Assembly (NCBI GenBank): GCA_002427975.1
Contig: DIZT01000321.1
Span: 1 to 9,816 of the forward strand
DNA from: Micrococcaceae bacterium UBA6021
GTDB lineage: Bacteria; Actinomycetota; Actinomycetes; Actinomycetales; Micrococcaceae
Reading direction: 5' to 3'
Length of the DNA stretch: 9,816 nt
The position numbers and the translations under genes were made by a program. The notes below the pieces were generated by a model. That model saw only the letters and a program-made list of their open reading frames with translations, was not told where the DNA came from and made no database searches. Position 1 is the first letter of the stretch; each line of letters opens with the position of its first letter. Positions 1-6,107 of the stretch are shown in pieces.

Positions 1-214
1 GCCACGGCCAGCGGTCCTCGTCGGTCAGCGGGGTGCCCGCTGCCATCTTGGCGACGTTCTCCACAGGGTGGAGGGAATCGGCGTCCAGGAACGGCGCGCC
101 CAGTTCGCGGGCTACGAGGTCACCGATGGTGGTCTTCCCGCACCCGGAGACGCCCATAACAATGATGCGGGGCCCGGTAGCTTCTCCTGCGGAGGGCGAT
201 GCAATGTCGCTCAC
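1..214 (-). CDS. gntK: Gluconokinase, N-terminal part (cut by left edge)
   Basis: Gluconokinase phosphorylates D-gluconate to 6-phosphogluconate with ATP in the cytoplasm. 71 codons are visible; family members are usually about 160-180 residues, so more than half lies outside the window. After a variable stretch of about 15 residues comes the strand RIIVM and a Walker A loop GVSGCGKT at residues 21-28. The block LDADSLHP (43-50), the NVAKM segment, and [12 protein letters not shown] (60-71) follow; this DADSLHP...KM..G.PL.DEDR.PW pattern is typical of GntK and separates it from shikimate kinase. The GTG start overlaps the manD stop as GTGA, which implies translational coupling; no convincing Shine-Dalgarno sequence is seen. 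An ATG at codon 20 sits directly before the P-loop and would remove the first beta strand, so it is unlikely. The gene lies last in the visible uidB-manD-gntK unit, where a KDG kinase might have been expected. Confidence 0.88.
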   Translation of the reverse strand, partial: MSDIASPSAGEATGPRIIVMGVSGCGKTTIGDLVARELGAPFLDADSLHPVENVAKMAAGTPLTDEDRWPW

Positions 215-1440
215 CAGTCGTGCACCGTTCCGTCGACGAGGCGGTTGTAGGGCAGGTACGCCTGCTGGTACGGGTACGCAGCTGCAGCTTCCTCGTTGAA
301 TTCGACGCCGATGCCAGGCTTGTCGCCCGGGTGCAGGTAACCGTCCACGAAGGTCATGGACTGCTCGAAGACCTCGTTGGTCTTGTCGGAGTGCTGCATG
401 TATTCCTGGATGCCGTAGTTGTGGATGGCCAGGCCCACGTGCAGCTGCGCGGCGAAGCCGACCGGGGAGATGTCGGTGGGGCCGTGGAAGCCGGACTTGA
501 TCTGGTACTGGGCTGCGAAGTCCATGACCTTCTTCAGCGGGGAAATACCGCCGAAGTGGGTGGAGGCTGCGCGCACGTAGTCGATCAGCTGTTCCTTGAT
601 GATGGTCTGGTAGTCGTACACCGTGTTGAAGATTTCACCGATGGCCAGCGGGGTGGTGGTGTGCTGGCGGACCAGGCGCAGTGCCTCCTGGTTTTCGGCC
701 GGGGTGCAGTCTTCGAGCCAGAAGAGGTCGTAGGGTTCCAGGGCCTTGCCGAGCTTGGCTGCCTGGATGGGGGTCATGCGGTGGTGTCCGTCATGGAGCA
801 GCGGCAGTTCGGCACCGAATTCGTTGCGCACGGCTTCGAAGACGGTGGGGAGGTGGCGCAGGTAGGCGCGGGTGTCCCAGTCTTCTTCCACTGGGAAGGC
901 ACCGCGGCCGGCGGGCTCATAGTCGTAGCGTTCGCCCGAGGCCTGGGCCTGGGCGGCAACACCGTAGACGGCCTTGATACCGGGGACGGCGGTCTGGATG
1001 CGGACTGACTTGTAGCCCAGTTCCAGGTGCTCGCGGACCGAATCGAACAGCGATTCGATGTCAGCGCCGGAAGCGTGGCCGTAGGCCCGCAGGCCGTTGC
1101 GTGAAGCACCGCCCAGGAGCTGGTAGACCGGCATGCCGGCCATCTTGCCCTTGATGTCCCACAGGGCCATGTCGACGGCGGCGATTGCCGCCATGGTGAC
1201 CGGCCCGCGGCGCCAGTAGGAGCTGCGGTACAGGAACTGCCAGGTGTCCTCGATCTTGTGCGGATCCTTGCCGATCAGCAGCTGGGCGACGTGCTCTTTG
1301 AGGTACGCGGCAACAGCCAGTTCCCGGCCGTTCAGCGTGGCGTCACCGATGCCGGTGACCCCGTCGTCCGTAGTGATGCGCAGGGTCACGAAGTTACGTG
1401 ACGGGCTTGTCACGAACACCTCAGCGGCAATGATTTTCAC
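211..1440 (-). CDS. manD: D-mannonate dehydratase, enolase superfamily (ManD/RspA type)
   Basis: The 409-residue protein belongs to the ManD subgroup of the enolase superfamily (usual length about 400-405), which dehydrates D-mannonate to 2-keto-3-deoxy-D-gluconate using Mg2+. An N-terminal capping domain (about 1-115) precedes the barrel. The active-site set known for the Novosphingobium enzyme is present: Arg147 in KSVRIQ, Tyr159 in KAVYG, metal ligand Asp217 and catalytic His219 in LLHDGHHR, metal ligand Glu243 in WLEDCTP, metal ligand Glu269 in IGEIFN, and the [10 protein letters not shown] loop at 319-328. The C-terminus ([16 protein letters not shown]...) is also typical. Start is GTG, with AAAGGA six bases upstream. 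It follows uidB by 87 bases with no terminator seen and overlaps gntK by 4 bases. Odd point: residue 321, just after His-Gly, is Pro, which in reported ManD work marks low-efficiency or gluconate-using members. No iron-type UxuA is present in the window, so this protein is the only candidate for the mannonate step here. Confidence 0.93.
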   Translation of the reverse strand: MKIIAAEVFVTSPSRNFVTLRITTDDGVTGIGDATLNGRELAVAAYLKEHVAQLLIGKDPHKIEDTWQFLYRSSYWRRGPVTMAAIAAVDMALWDIKGKMAGMPVYQLLGGASRNGLRAYGHASGADIESLFDSVREHLELGYKSVRIQTAVPGIKAVYGVAAQAQASGERYDYEPAGRGAFPVEEDWDTRAYLRHLPTVFEAVRNEFGAELPLLHDGHHRMTPIQAAKLGKALEPYDLFWLEDCTPAENQEALRLVRQHTTTPLAIGEIFNTVYDYQTIIKEQLIDYVRAASTHFGGISPLKKVMDFAAQYQIKSGFHGPTDISPVGFAAQLHVGLAIHNYGIQEYMQHSDKTNEVFEQSMTFVDGYLHPGDKPGIGVEFNEEAAAAYPYQQAYLPYNRLVDGTVHDW

Positions 1441-1527
1441 GGCAGATCCTTTCGGGGACTTCTGGTCAGTTGGTCTTGCTGGGAGTTACGGGCTGGTAGT
1501 TTTGCTGGCGTCAGCCGGGGTACAGGC

Positions 1528-2922
1528 CTAAGTGGTCGTGCTGGCTTCCACCGGCACCCTGGCGTCAGCTGCTTCGCCGGAGCCCACCGTTTTGGTCCGG
1601 CGTTCCTGGATCTCCTTGAGGATCTCCGCGTGCTTGGCATCGGTCAGCGTGTACCTGGTCATTACCAATACGGCAAGGATAGTCAGTACCGCCGGGAGTG
1701 CACCCGCTGCGATCTGGATGCCGAACACCGCGTCGGCGGTCTGCGCGACTCCGCCGGACTTGTAGCCGCCCAGGGCAAGTGCGTAGGCGGCGAGGGCGCC
1801 ACCGACGGCCTGGCCGGACTTGCGGGTGAAGGAGAACAGGGCGTAGGTGATGCCTTCGGTGCGGACACCGGTCCGCCATTCGCCGTATTCCACGGTGTCC
1901 GCTTCAAGAGCCCACACAACGATGTTGACCGCGAGGACACCGACGAGGCTGATCACGAGGCCCGTGAAGCCGATCCAGACCTGGCTGGCCGGGGTCAGGA
2001 AGATGATGGCGCCGCCGGCGACAGTAATCAGGGAGGAGTAGATGTACACACGCTTCTTGCCGACGTTGCGGACCAGCTTGGGCATAAACGCGGCCAGGAA
2101 GAAGGTGAGCACCAGCTGGACGATGGACAGGACGGGGTAGAGGTCCAGGCGGCCCAGGACGTCGCGCAGGTAGAACAGCTGCACGGAGGTCAGTGCGAGG
2201 TAGCCGGAGAGGAAGAAGAAGGAGCTCAGGCACAGCATCAGAAGCGGCTTGTTGCCCTTAAGGGTGTCCATGCTCTGCTTGAACGTGACCTTAGGGACTG
2301 CACGGTGCACGCGTTCCTTAGCGGTCAATGCCGTGAAGAAGTACAGCGCCGTTCCGATCACCACGAAGATCAGGGTGATGGTGGTGAACATTCCCTGGAG
2401 GTTGGCGCCGGGCTTGATCAGCGGTGCAACGAAGATGCCCAGGGCCGAGCCCACCAGCAGTGCGCCCACCATGCGGGCCGAGCCGAGCTTTGCGCGCTCA
2501 CCCGGATCCTGCGTCATGGCGCCGGCCAGGGAGCCGTAAGGGATATTCACGAGGCTGTAGGCAAGGCCAAGGGCGGCGTAGGTGACATAGGCGTACAGCA
2601 GGGTGCCGGATTCACCCAGCTGCGGAATGGAGAACGTGGCCACGCTCAGCAGGAGAAGGGGAATGGAGCCGAACATGATGAACGGGCGGAACTTACCAAA
2701 GCGCTTGCTGTAGGTCCGGTCAATGATCCGGCCGGCGAAGACGTCAGCGAAGGCGTCAAAAAACCTGACCACCAGAAGCAGGGTTCCTGCGGCCGCTGCG
2801 GAGATGCCGGCAACGTCCGTGTAGTACACCAGCAGGAACATGGTGGCGGTGGTGAATGCGAGGTTGTTAGCTGCATCGCCGGCCCCATAGCCGATGATGC
2901 TGAGCTTGTTTAGCTTTTTCAT
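1528..2922 (-). CDS. uidB: Glucuronide symporter, GPH family (UidB/GusB-like)
   Basis: A 464-residue inner-membrane carrier of the glycoside-pentoside-hexuronide (GPH) family within the major facilitator superfamily; about twelve hydrophobic segments fit the family. It resembles E. coli UidB (GusB) closely: GYGAGDAANNLAF (11-23), YYTDVAGISAAAAGT (33-47), the DAFADVFAGRIID motif (56-68), YSLVNIPYGSLAGAMTQ (122-138), and ALEADTVEYGEWRTGVRTEG (338-357) followed by ALFSFTRKSGQAVGG. This favours a glucuronide or glucuronate substrate imported with a cation (from family knowledge, not visible in sequence). The cytoplasmic tail from about residue 427 is polar and ends in STTT. The start chosen is the ATG at 2922, preceded by AAAGGAG at 8 bases. 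The frame stays open upstream to 3177, but those codons would cross the promoter and the uxuB terminator, so they are treated as leader. The gene has its own operator and promoter and probably heads a uidB-manD-gntK transcript. Confidence 0.92.
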   Translation of the reverse strand: MKKLNKLSIIGYGAGDAANNLAFTTATMFLLVYYTDVAGISAAAAGTLLLVVRFFDAFADVFAGRIIDRTYSKRFGKFRPFIMFGSIPLLLLSVATFSIPQLGESGTLLYAYVTYAALGLAYSLVNIPYGSLAGAMTQDPGERAKLGSARMVGALLVGSALGIFVAPLIKPGANLQGMFTTITLIFVVIGTALYFFTALTAKERVHRAVPKVTFKQSMDTLKGNKPLLMLCLSSFFFLSGYLALTSVQLFYLRDVLGRLDLYPVLSIVQLVLTFFLAAFMPKLVRNVGKKRVYIYSSLITVAGGAIIFLTPASQVWIGFTGLVISLVGVLAVNIVVWALEADTVEYGEWRTGVRTEGITYALFSFTRKSGQAVGGALAAYALALGGYKSGGVAQTADAVFGIQIAAGALPAVLTILAVLVMTRYTLTDAKHAEILKEIQERRTKTVGSGEAADARVPVEASTTT

Positions 2923-2930
2923 GAATTGGG

Positions 2931-2937
2931 CTCCTTT
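2931..2937 (-). promoter_or_regulatory. Ribosome binding site deciding the uidB start
   Basis: AAAGGAG read on the minus strand, 8 bases before the ATG at 2922. It fixes the uidB start at MKKLNKL rather than at any of the upstream in-frame starts reaching to 3177. Confidence 0.85.
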
Positions 2938-3058
2938 ACCCTTGCCGCCGTGTTGGCCAGCGAAAATTTTTGAAATGCTATGAAGCGGTGAATCTTTGGC
3001 GATCCTGAAGTCGGCAGAATCCGCATCCGGCGGGCGTACCGCCGCGTGTTTCTCGTTG
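2938..3058 (-). other. uidB 5' leader (untranslated), with a small GC hairpin
   Basis: If transcription starts about 7 bases after the -10 box, near 3058, uidB has a leader of about 136 bases. It holds a 6-bp hairpin (CGGCGG at 3028-3033 with CCGCCG at 3039-3044, 5-base loop), and an A/T-rich patch around 2962-2975. The frame is open through the leader, but codon content and the strong downstream ribosome site argue against translation. I recognise no riboswitch. With the terminator and operator, this makes up the 263-base uxuB-uidB gap. Confidence 0.45.
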
Positions 3059-3064
3059 CCTGTA

Positions 3065-3093
3065 ATCCTAGTCACTTGGCAATAAAATGGCAA
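3065..3093 (-). promoter_or_regulatory. Promoter of the uidB-manD-gntK unit
   Basis: On the minus strand, TTGCCA (3093-3088) and TAGGAT (3070-3065) are separated by 17 bases and fit a housekeeping -35/-10 pair. Predicted start of transcription is near 3058. The -35 box is the promoter-proximal half of the LacI-type operator, so binding there would block RNA polymerase. It lies after the uxuB terminator, which supports an independent transcript for uidB. Confidence 0.65.
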
Positions 3094-3103
3094 GCGGTTG
3101 CCA
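3088..3103. promoter_or_regulatory. LacI-type operator upstream of uidB
   Basis: The 16-base site TGGCAAGCGGTTGCCA is an inverted repeat with a central CG step, the usual LacI-family form; only the pair flanking the central CG breaks symmetry. A nearly identical site lies in front of uxaC. It overlaps the uidB -35 box completely. A third TGGCAA half-site lies at 3077-3082, eleven bases away in the same orientation as the left half. The adjacent LacI-family gene product is the likely ligand-responsive binder (inference). Confidence 0.8.
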
Positions 3104-3133
3104 CGAATTTCTGTTGAAACTTCATGAAACAGA

Positions 3134-3167
3134 AACTGCCCGGTCCAGGATCCCGGACCGGGCAGTT
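3134..3167 (-). terminator. Intrinsic terminator after uxuB
   Basis: A perfect 13-bp stem (AACTGCCCGGTCC at 3134-3146, complement at 3155-3167) with an 8-base loop lies 18 bases past the uxuB stop. On the minus strand it is followed by a T-rich but interrupted tail (TTCTGTTT). It should separate uxaC-uxuB from the uidB unit. On the opposite strand there is no gene for it to serve. Confidence 0.82.
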
Positions 3168-3185
3168 CGTACAGCAAACAGCCGG

Positions 3186-4622
3186 TTAGCCGTTGGTGGC
3201 GTCGGCCGGGAATGTTCCGAGCAGGCCGAAAACCAGCTCCACTACGGCGTCGTCAGCTGCGACGGCGGGATCCACCAGCGCCAGGACCGCCCGCACGCGC
3301 TCCGCGCCTTCCAGCTGGTTTGCCGCGGCCACCTCAGCTGCCAGCGGATCGTGGAACGTCCCGGCCGCGGCACTGAAATCAATCCAGGCCGCGATCATCA
3401 ATGCCGCAGCGGCGCCCGACCTGCCCTGGGCCCGTTCCGCCAGGAGGACAGGCACGGCCCGCATGCGCAGCTTGGTGCTGCCGTCCATGGCGATCTGGGC
3501 CAGGTGGTGGGCAATGCGCGCATTGCTGAAGCGGGCCAGCAGGGCAGCGCGGTACGCCGGAATCTGCAGGTCCGCGCCCCGGGCCGCGGCGCCGGACAGG
3601 TTCGCCTCGGCCTCGTCCCAGAAGCTTTCGACGGCGGTCAGGCACTGCGGGTCCGCGAGAGCCTGCGCCACCGTGGTGTGTCCGCGGAGCTGGCCAGCGT
3701 AGGCCAGGAGGGAATGAGCGCCGTTCAGGAGCCACAGCTTGCGGTTCTCGTATGGCTCGATGTGGTCAACGAAGACCGCGCCGGCATCTTCCCAGCGCGG
3801 ACGCCCGGCGGGGAATTCGCCGCTGAGCACCCAGTTCGTGAACGGCTCAGCCACTACGGGCGAGTTGTCGCGGTAGCCGCAGGCGGCCTCGACGGCGGCG
3901 ATGTCCGCTTCCGTGGTGCGCGGTGTGATGCGGTCCACGGACGTGCTGACAAAGCTGACGTTCGCCTCGACCCAGGCCGCGAGCTCCGCGTCCCAGGCAT
4001 GCGCCAGACCCGCCACGGCGTTGCGGGCAACTGTGCCGTTGTTGGCGAGGTTGTCGCAGCAGACAACGGCGAGCGGTCCGGCTCCGGCGGCCCGGCGTGC
4101 GGCGAGGGCGAAGACAAGCCGGCCCAGCGGCGTCGACGGGTTCCCGCTGCCGGAAGCCAGCAGCGCAAGGTCACTGACGACGTCGGACGCCGAAGTGTCC
4201 AGCTGTCCGTCGGCACCGAGCCGGTACGCCGCTTCGGTGACCGTCAGCGTGACGATGGCAGTGGCAGGTGCCGAAACGAGCTCTGCGAGCCGCTGCACGT
4301 CCGCGCCGTCTACCGCTTCAACGATGCTGCCGACGACGGCGAACGAGTCGCCGCTGTCTGCGCGCTCCACGAGCGTGAACAGGCCGTCCTGCTCGGCAAG
4401 AGCCAGGGCAGCATCCGGGCGGCGCCCGGTGAAAGCCGCAATGCCCCAGTCAGCGGCATCGCTGGCCTGGCTGGTGTACCAGGCCTGGTGCGAGCGGTGG
4501 AAGGCGCCGAGCCCGAGGTGGACGATCCGCACCGGCGGTTTGGCGGAAGCCCTCAGGGTCCGGTCCAGCTGCGGCAGGGAGTCGGCAGCCGTGCCTGATG
4601 CGTCAGTCTGTTCGATGCTCAC
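3186..4622 (-). CDS. uxuB: D-fructuronate reductase (D-mannonate oxidoreductase)
   Basis: A 478-residue polyol-specific long-chain dehydrogenase of the mannitol dehydrogenase family (E. coli UxuB is about 486 residues), reducing D-fructuronate to D-mannonate with NADH in the cytoplasm. The N-terminal nucleotide-binding domain has VHLGLGAFHRSHQAWY at 34-49 and VTLTVTEAAY at 124-133; CCDNLANNG (188-196) is the family's conserved block. The catalytic motif KLWLLNGAHSLLAY at 295-308 supplies Lys295, Asn300 and His303. The family also holds mannitol, arabinitol and altronate dehydrogenases. The fructuronate assignment rests mainly on coupling to uxaC and on manD nearby. Start is GTG overlapping the uxaC stop as GTGA; the nearest Shine-Dalgarno-like bases (GAAGGG) are 10 bases upstream, so coupling with uxaC is probable. 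A terminator hairpin follows the TAA stop. Confidence 0.9.
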   Translation of the reverse strand: MSIEQTDASGTAADSLPQLDRTLRASAKPPVRIVHLGLGAFHRSHQAWYTSQASDAADWGIAAFTGRRPDAALALAEQDGLFTLVERADSGDSFAVVGSIVEAVDGADVQRLAELVSAPATAIVTLTVTEAAYRLGADGQLDTSASDVVSDLALLASGSGNPSTPLGRLVFALAARRAAGAGPLAVVCCDNLANNGTVARNAVAGLAHAWDAELAAWVEANVSFVSTSVDRITPRTTEADIAAVEAACGYRDNSPVVAEPFTNWVLSGEFPAGRPRWEDAGAVFVDHIEPYENRKLWLLNGAHSLLAYAGQLRGHTTVAQALADPQCLTAVESFWDEAEANLSGAAARGADLQIPAYRAALLARFSNARIAHHLAQIAMDGSTKLRMRAVPVLLAERAQGRSGAAAALMIAAWIDFSAAAGTFHDPLAAEVAAANQLEGAERVRAVLALVDPAVAADDAVVELVFGLLGTFPADATNG

Positions 4623-6025
4623 AGTTTGAAAACCCTTCGCGGGGAGGAATCGACGGTGTCCACGATGATTTCGTGGGCACGGTCTTCACTGACACGGTGC
4701 TCGGCAACCAGGCGGGCCAGGAAAGAGGCTTCGATCCGGCGGGACGCATCGTGGCGGGCGGGAATGGAGCAGAAGGCCCTGGTGTCATCGATGAACCCGG
4801 AGGAACGCGAGAAGCCGGCCGTTTCGGTAACAGCGGAGCGGAACCGGAGCATGGCATCCGGCGCGTCCAGGAACCACCAGGGTGCGCCCAGGTAGACCGC
4901 CGGGTAGAAGCCGGCGAGCGGTGCGAGCTCGCGGGAGAACACGGTCTCGTCCAGAGTGAACAGCACCAGGTGGAAGTCCTTGGCCGTGCCGAAGTCCTGC
5001 AGCAGCGGCCGGATGGCCTCGGTGTAGTTGGTGGCGAACGGGATGTCGTGGCCGGTGTCCGCACCGAAGGCCTCGAACGTGGGGGTGTGGTGGTTCCGGA
5101 AGGAGCCCGGGTGGATGGTCATGACCAGCCCGTCGTCGACCGACATGCGGCCCATCTCGTACATCATGTGGGCTTCGAAGGTGTTCCGGTCCTCCGCTGT
5201 GGCCTTGCCGCCCCGGGCGAGTTCGAAGATCCGCTCGGCTTCGGCGCGGTCCAGCTTGAGCGTTGCCGGGGTGGCCACGCCATGGTCTGCCGAGACTGCG
5301 CCGTGCTCCACGAAGTAGCGGCGGCGGTTTTCCAGTGCCGTGATGTAAGCGGCGTAGCCGCTGGCGCCGCCACCGGCGGCGTCGATCAGGCGGTCAACGT
5401 TGGCGCTCCAGGTGGGGTGCGCAATGTTCAGGTAGGCGTCCGGGCGGAAGGTCGGCAGGACGCGGCCGTTGAAGGTGGAGTCCTCGGCGATGGCCTTGTG
5501 GCTGGCGAGGTTGTCCAGGGGATCGTCCGTGGTGGCCAGAACCTCGATGTTGAAGTCCTTGAAAAGCTGGCGGGGACGGAAGCCCGGCTCCACCAGTTTG
5601 GCGGCGATGGCGTCATAGCTGGCATCGGCTGACATCTCGCCCAGGTCTGCGCCCAGGTTGAAGACGCTGTCAAACTGATTACGCAGCCAGTAGCCGGAGG
5701 CGGTGCCTTCGAAGAGCGGCCAGGCATCGACGAAGGTGCGCCAGATTTCGCGCGACTCGGGCGTGGTGGCACCGCCGGCGCGCAGCTTGTCCAGGGGGGC
5801 GCCGTTGGCGTGGATCAGGCGCGTGACGTAGTGGTCCGGGCTGACGAGCAGTGCTGCCGGGTCAGGGAATGGCGTGTTGTGCTCGATGACGGCGGCGTCA
5901 ACGTGGCCGTGCGGGGAGATGATGGGGAGGTCCTGTACGCGCGCAAGGAGGTCACGCGCAATGCTGCGCGTTCCTGGGTCGGCGGGCAGGAGCCTGTCTG
6001 GGTTGGCAGCAATCGACTGTGACAT
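4619..6025 (-). CDS. uxaC: Uronate (glucuronate) isomerase
   Basis: A 468-residue member of the amidohydrolase superfamily (usual length about 470), interconverting D-glucuronate and D-fructuronate, and often D-galacturonate and tagaturonate. The metal-binding HxH appears as ISPHGHVD (His39, His41); E. coli-type enzymes have HCH, so this belongs to a more divergent group. Other family marks are TTDDPLDNL (165-173), TFRPDAY (192-198), SADHG (245-249), GAPWWFLDAPDAM (380-392) and the C-terminal DDTRAFCSIPARHDASRR (413-430), corresponding to the DSRSF...R.EYFRR block of E. coli UxaC. The ATG at 6025 has no Shine-Dalgarno sequence before it; the promoter lies so close that the transcript probably begins at the ATG. 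No in-frame start soon downstream is plausible, because the HxH motif is at residue 39. It is the first gene of uxaC-uxuB and is repressed, by inference, through the operator at 6056-6071. Confidence 0.93.
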   Translation of the reverse strand: MSQSIAANPDRLLPADPGTRSIARDLLARVQDLPIISPHGHVDAAVIEHNTPFPDPAALLVSPDHYVTRLIHANGAPLDKLRAGGATTPESREIWRTFVDAWPLFEGTASGYWLRNQFDSVFNLGADLGEMSADASYDAIAAKLVEPGFRPRQLFKDFNIEVLATTDDPLDNLASHKAIAEDSTFNGRVLPTFRPDAYLNIAHPTWSANVDRLIDAAGGGASGYAAYITALENRRRYFVEHGAVSADHGVATPATLKLDRAEAERIFELARGGKATAEDRNTFEAHMMYEMGRMSVDDGLVMTIHPGSFRNHHTPTFEAFGADTGHDIPFATNYTEAIRPLLQDFGTAKDFHLVLFTLDETVFSRELAPLAGFYPAVYLGAPWWFLDAPDAMLRFRSAVTETAGFSRSSGFIDDTRAFCSIPARHDASRRIEASFLARLVAEHRVSEDRAHEIIVDTVDSSPRRVFKL

Positions 6026-6031
6026 AGGTCA

Positions 6032-6061
6032 ATAATCCGGCCTGGCACGTCGTTTTGTCAA
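6032..6061 (-). promoter_or_regulatory. Promoter of uxaC-uxuB, probably giving a leaderless mRNA
   Basis: On the minus strand there is a consensus -35 TTGACA (6061-6056), an 18-base spacer and a -10 GATTAT (6037-6032, four of six consensus bases). Six bases (TGACCT) separate the -10 box from the uxaC ATG, so the expected first transcribed base is the A of the start codon. No ribosome binding site is present, in agreement. The -35 is part of the operator. Confidence 0.68.
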
Positions 6062-6071
6062 CCGGTTGCCA
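6056..6071. promoter_or_regulatory. LacI-type operator upstream of uxaC
   Basis: TGTCAACCGGTTGCCA is a near-perfect 16-base inverted repeat with a central CG; only the third base from one end breaks symmetry, and that break creates the consensus TTGACA -35 box. It matches the site in front of uidB at most positions. A further TGGCAA half-site (minus strand, 6081-6076) lies exactly 10 bases away. It stands in the 82-base gap between the lacI-type gene and uxaC. Confidence 0.82.
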
Positions 6072-6107
6072 TAAATTGCCAAAATGCTGGAATCCGCCTG
6101 TCAGGGC

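Noticed and set aside
1441..1527. Terminator or promoter between uidB and manD
   Set aside because: Only a 4-bp stem within GCTGACGCCAGC and no operator; read-through from uidB is the simpler view.
1630..2913. Plus-strand open frame of 427 codons opposite uidB
   Set aside because: Composition is charged and glutamine/glycine/histidine-rich, as expected from the complement of membrane-protein codons; no domain or start signal.
2923..3177. N-terminal extension of the uidB reading frame to an upstream start at 3177
   Set aside because: It would cross the uxuB terminator stem, the operator and the promoter, and the extra 85 residues do not look like a GPH carrier N-terminus. AAAGGAG at 2931-2937 fits the ATG at 2922.
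3087..4598. Long plus-strand open frame of 503 codons opposite uxuB
   Set aside because: Shadow of a high-GC gene: low-complexity arginine/glycine-rich product, no recognisable domain, no ribosome site, and uxuB on the other strand has clear catalytic motifs.
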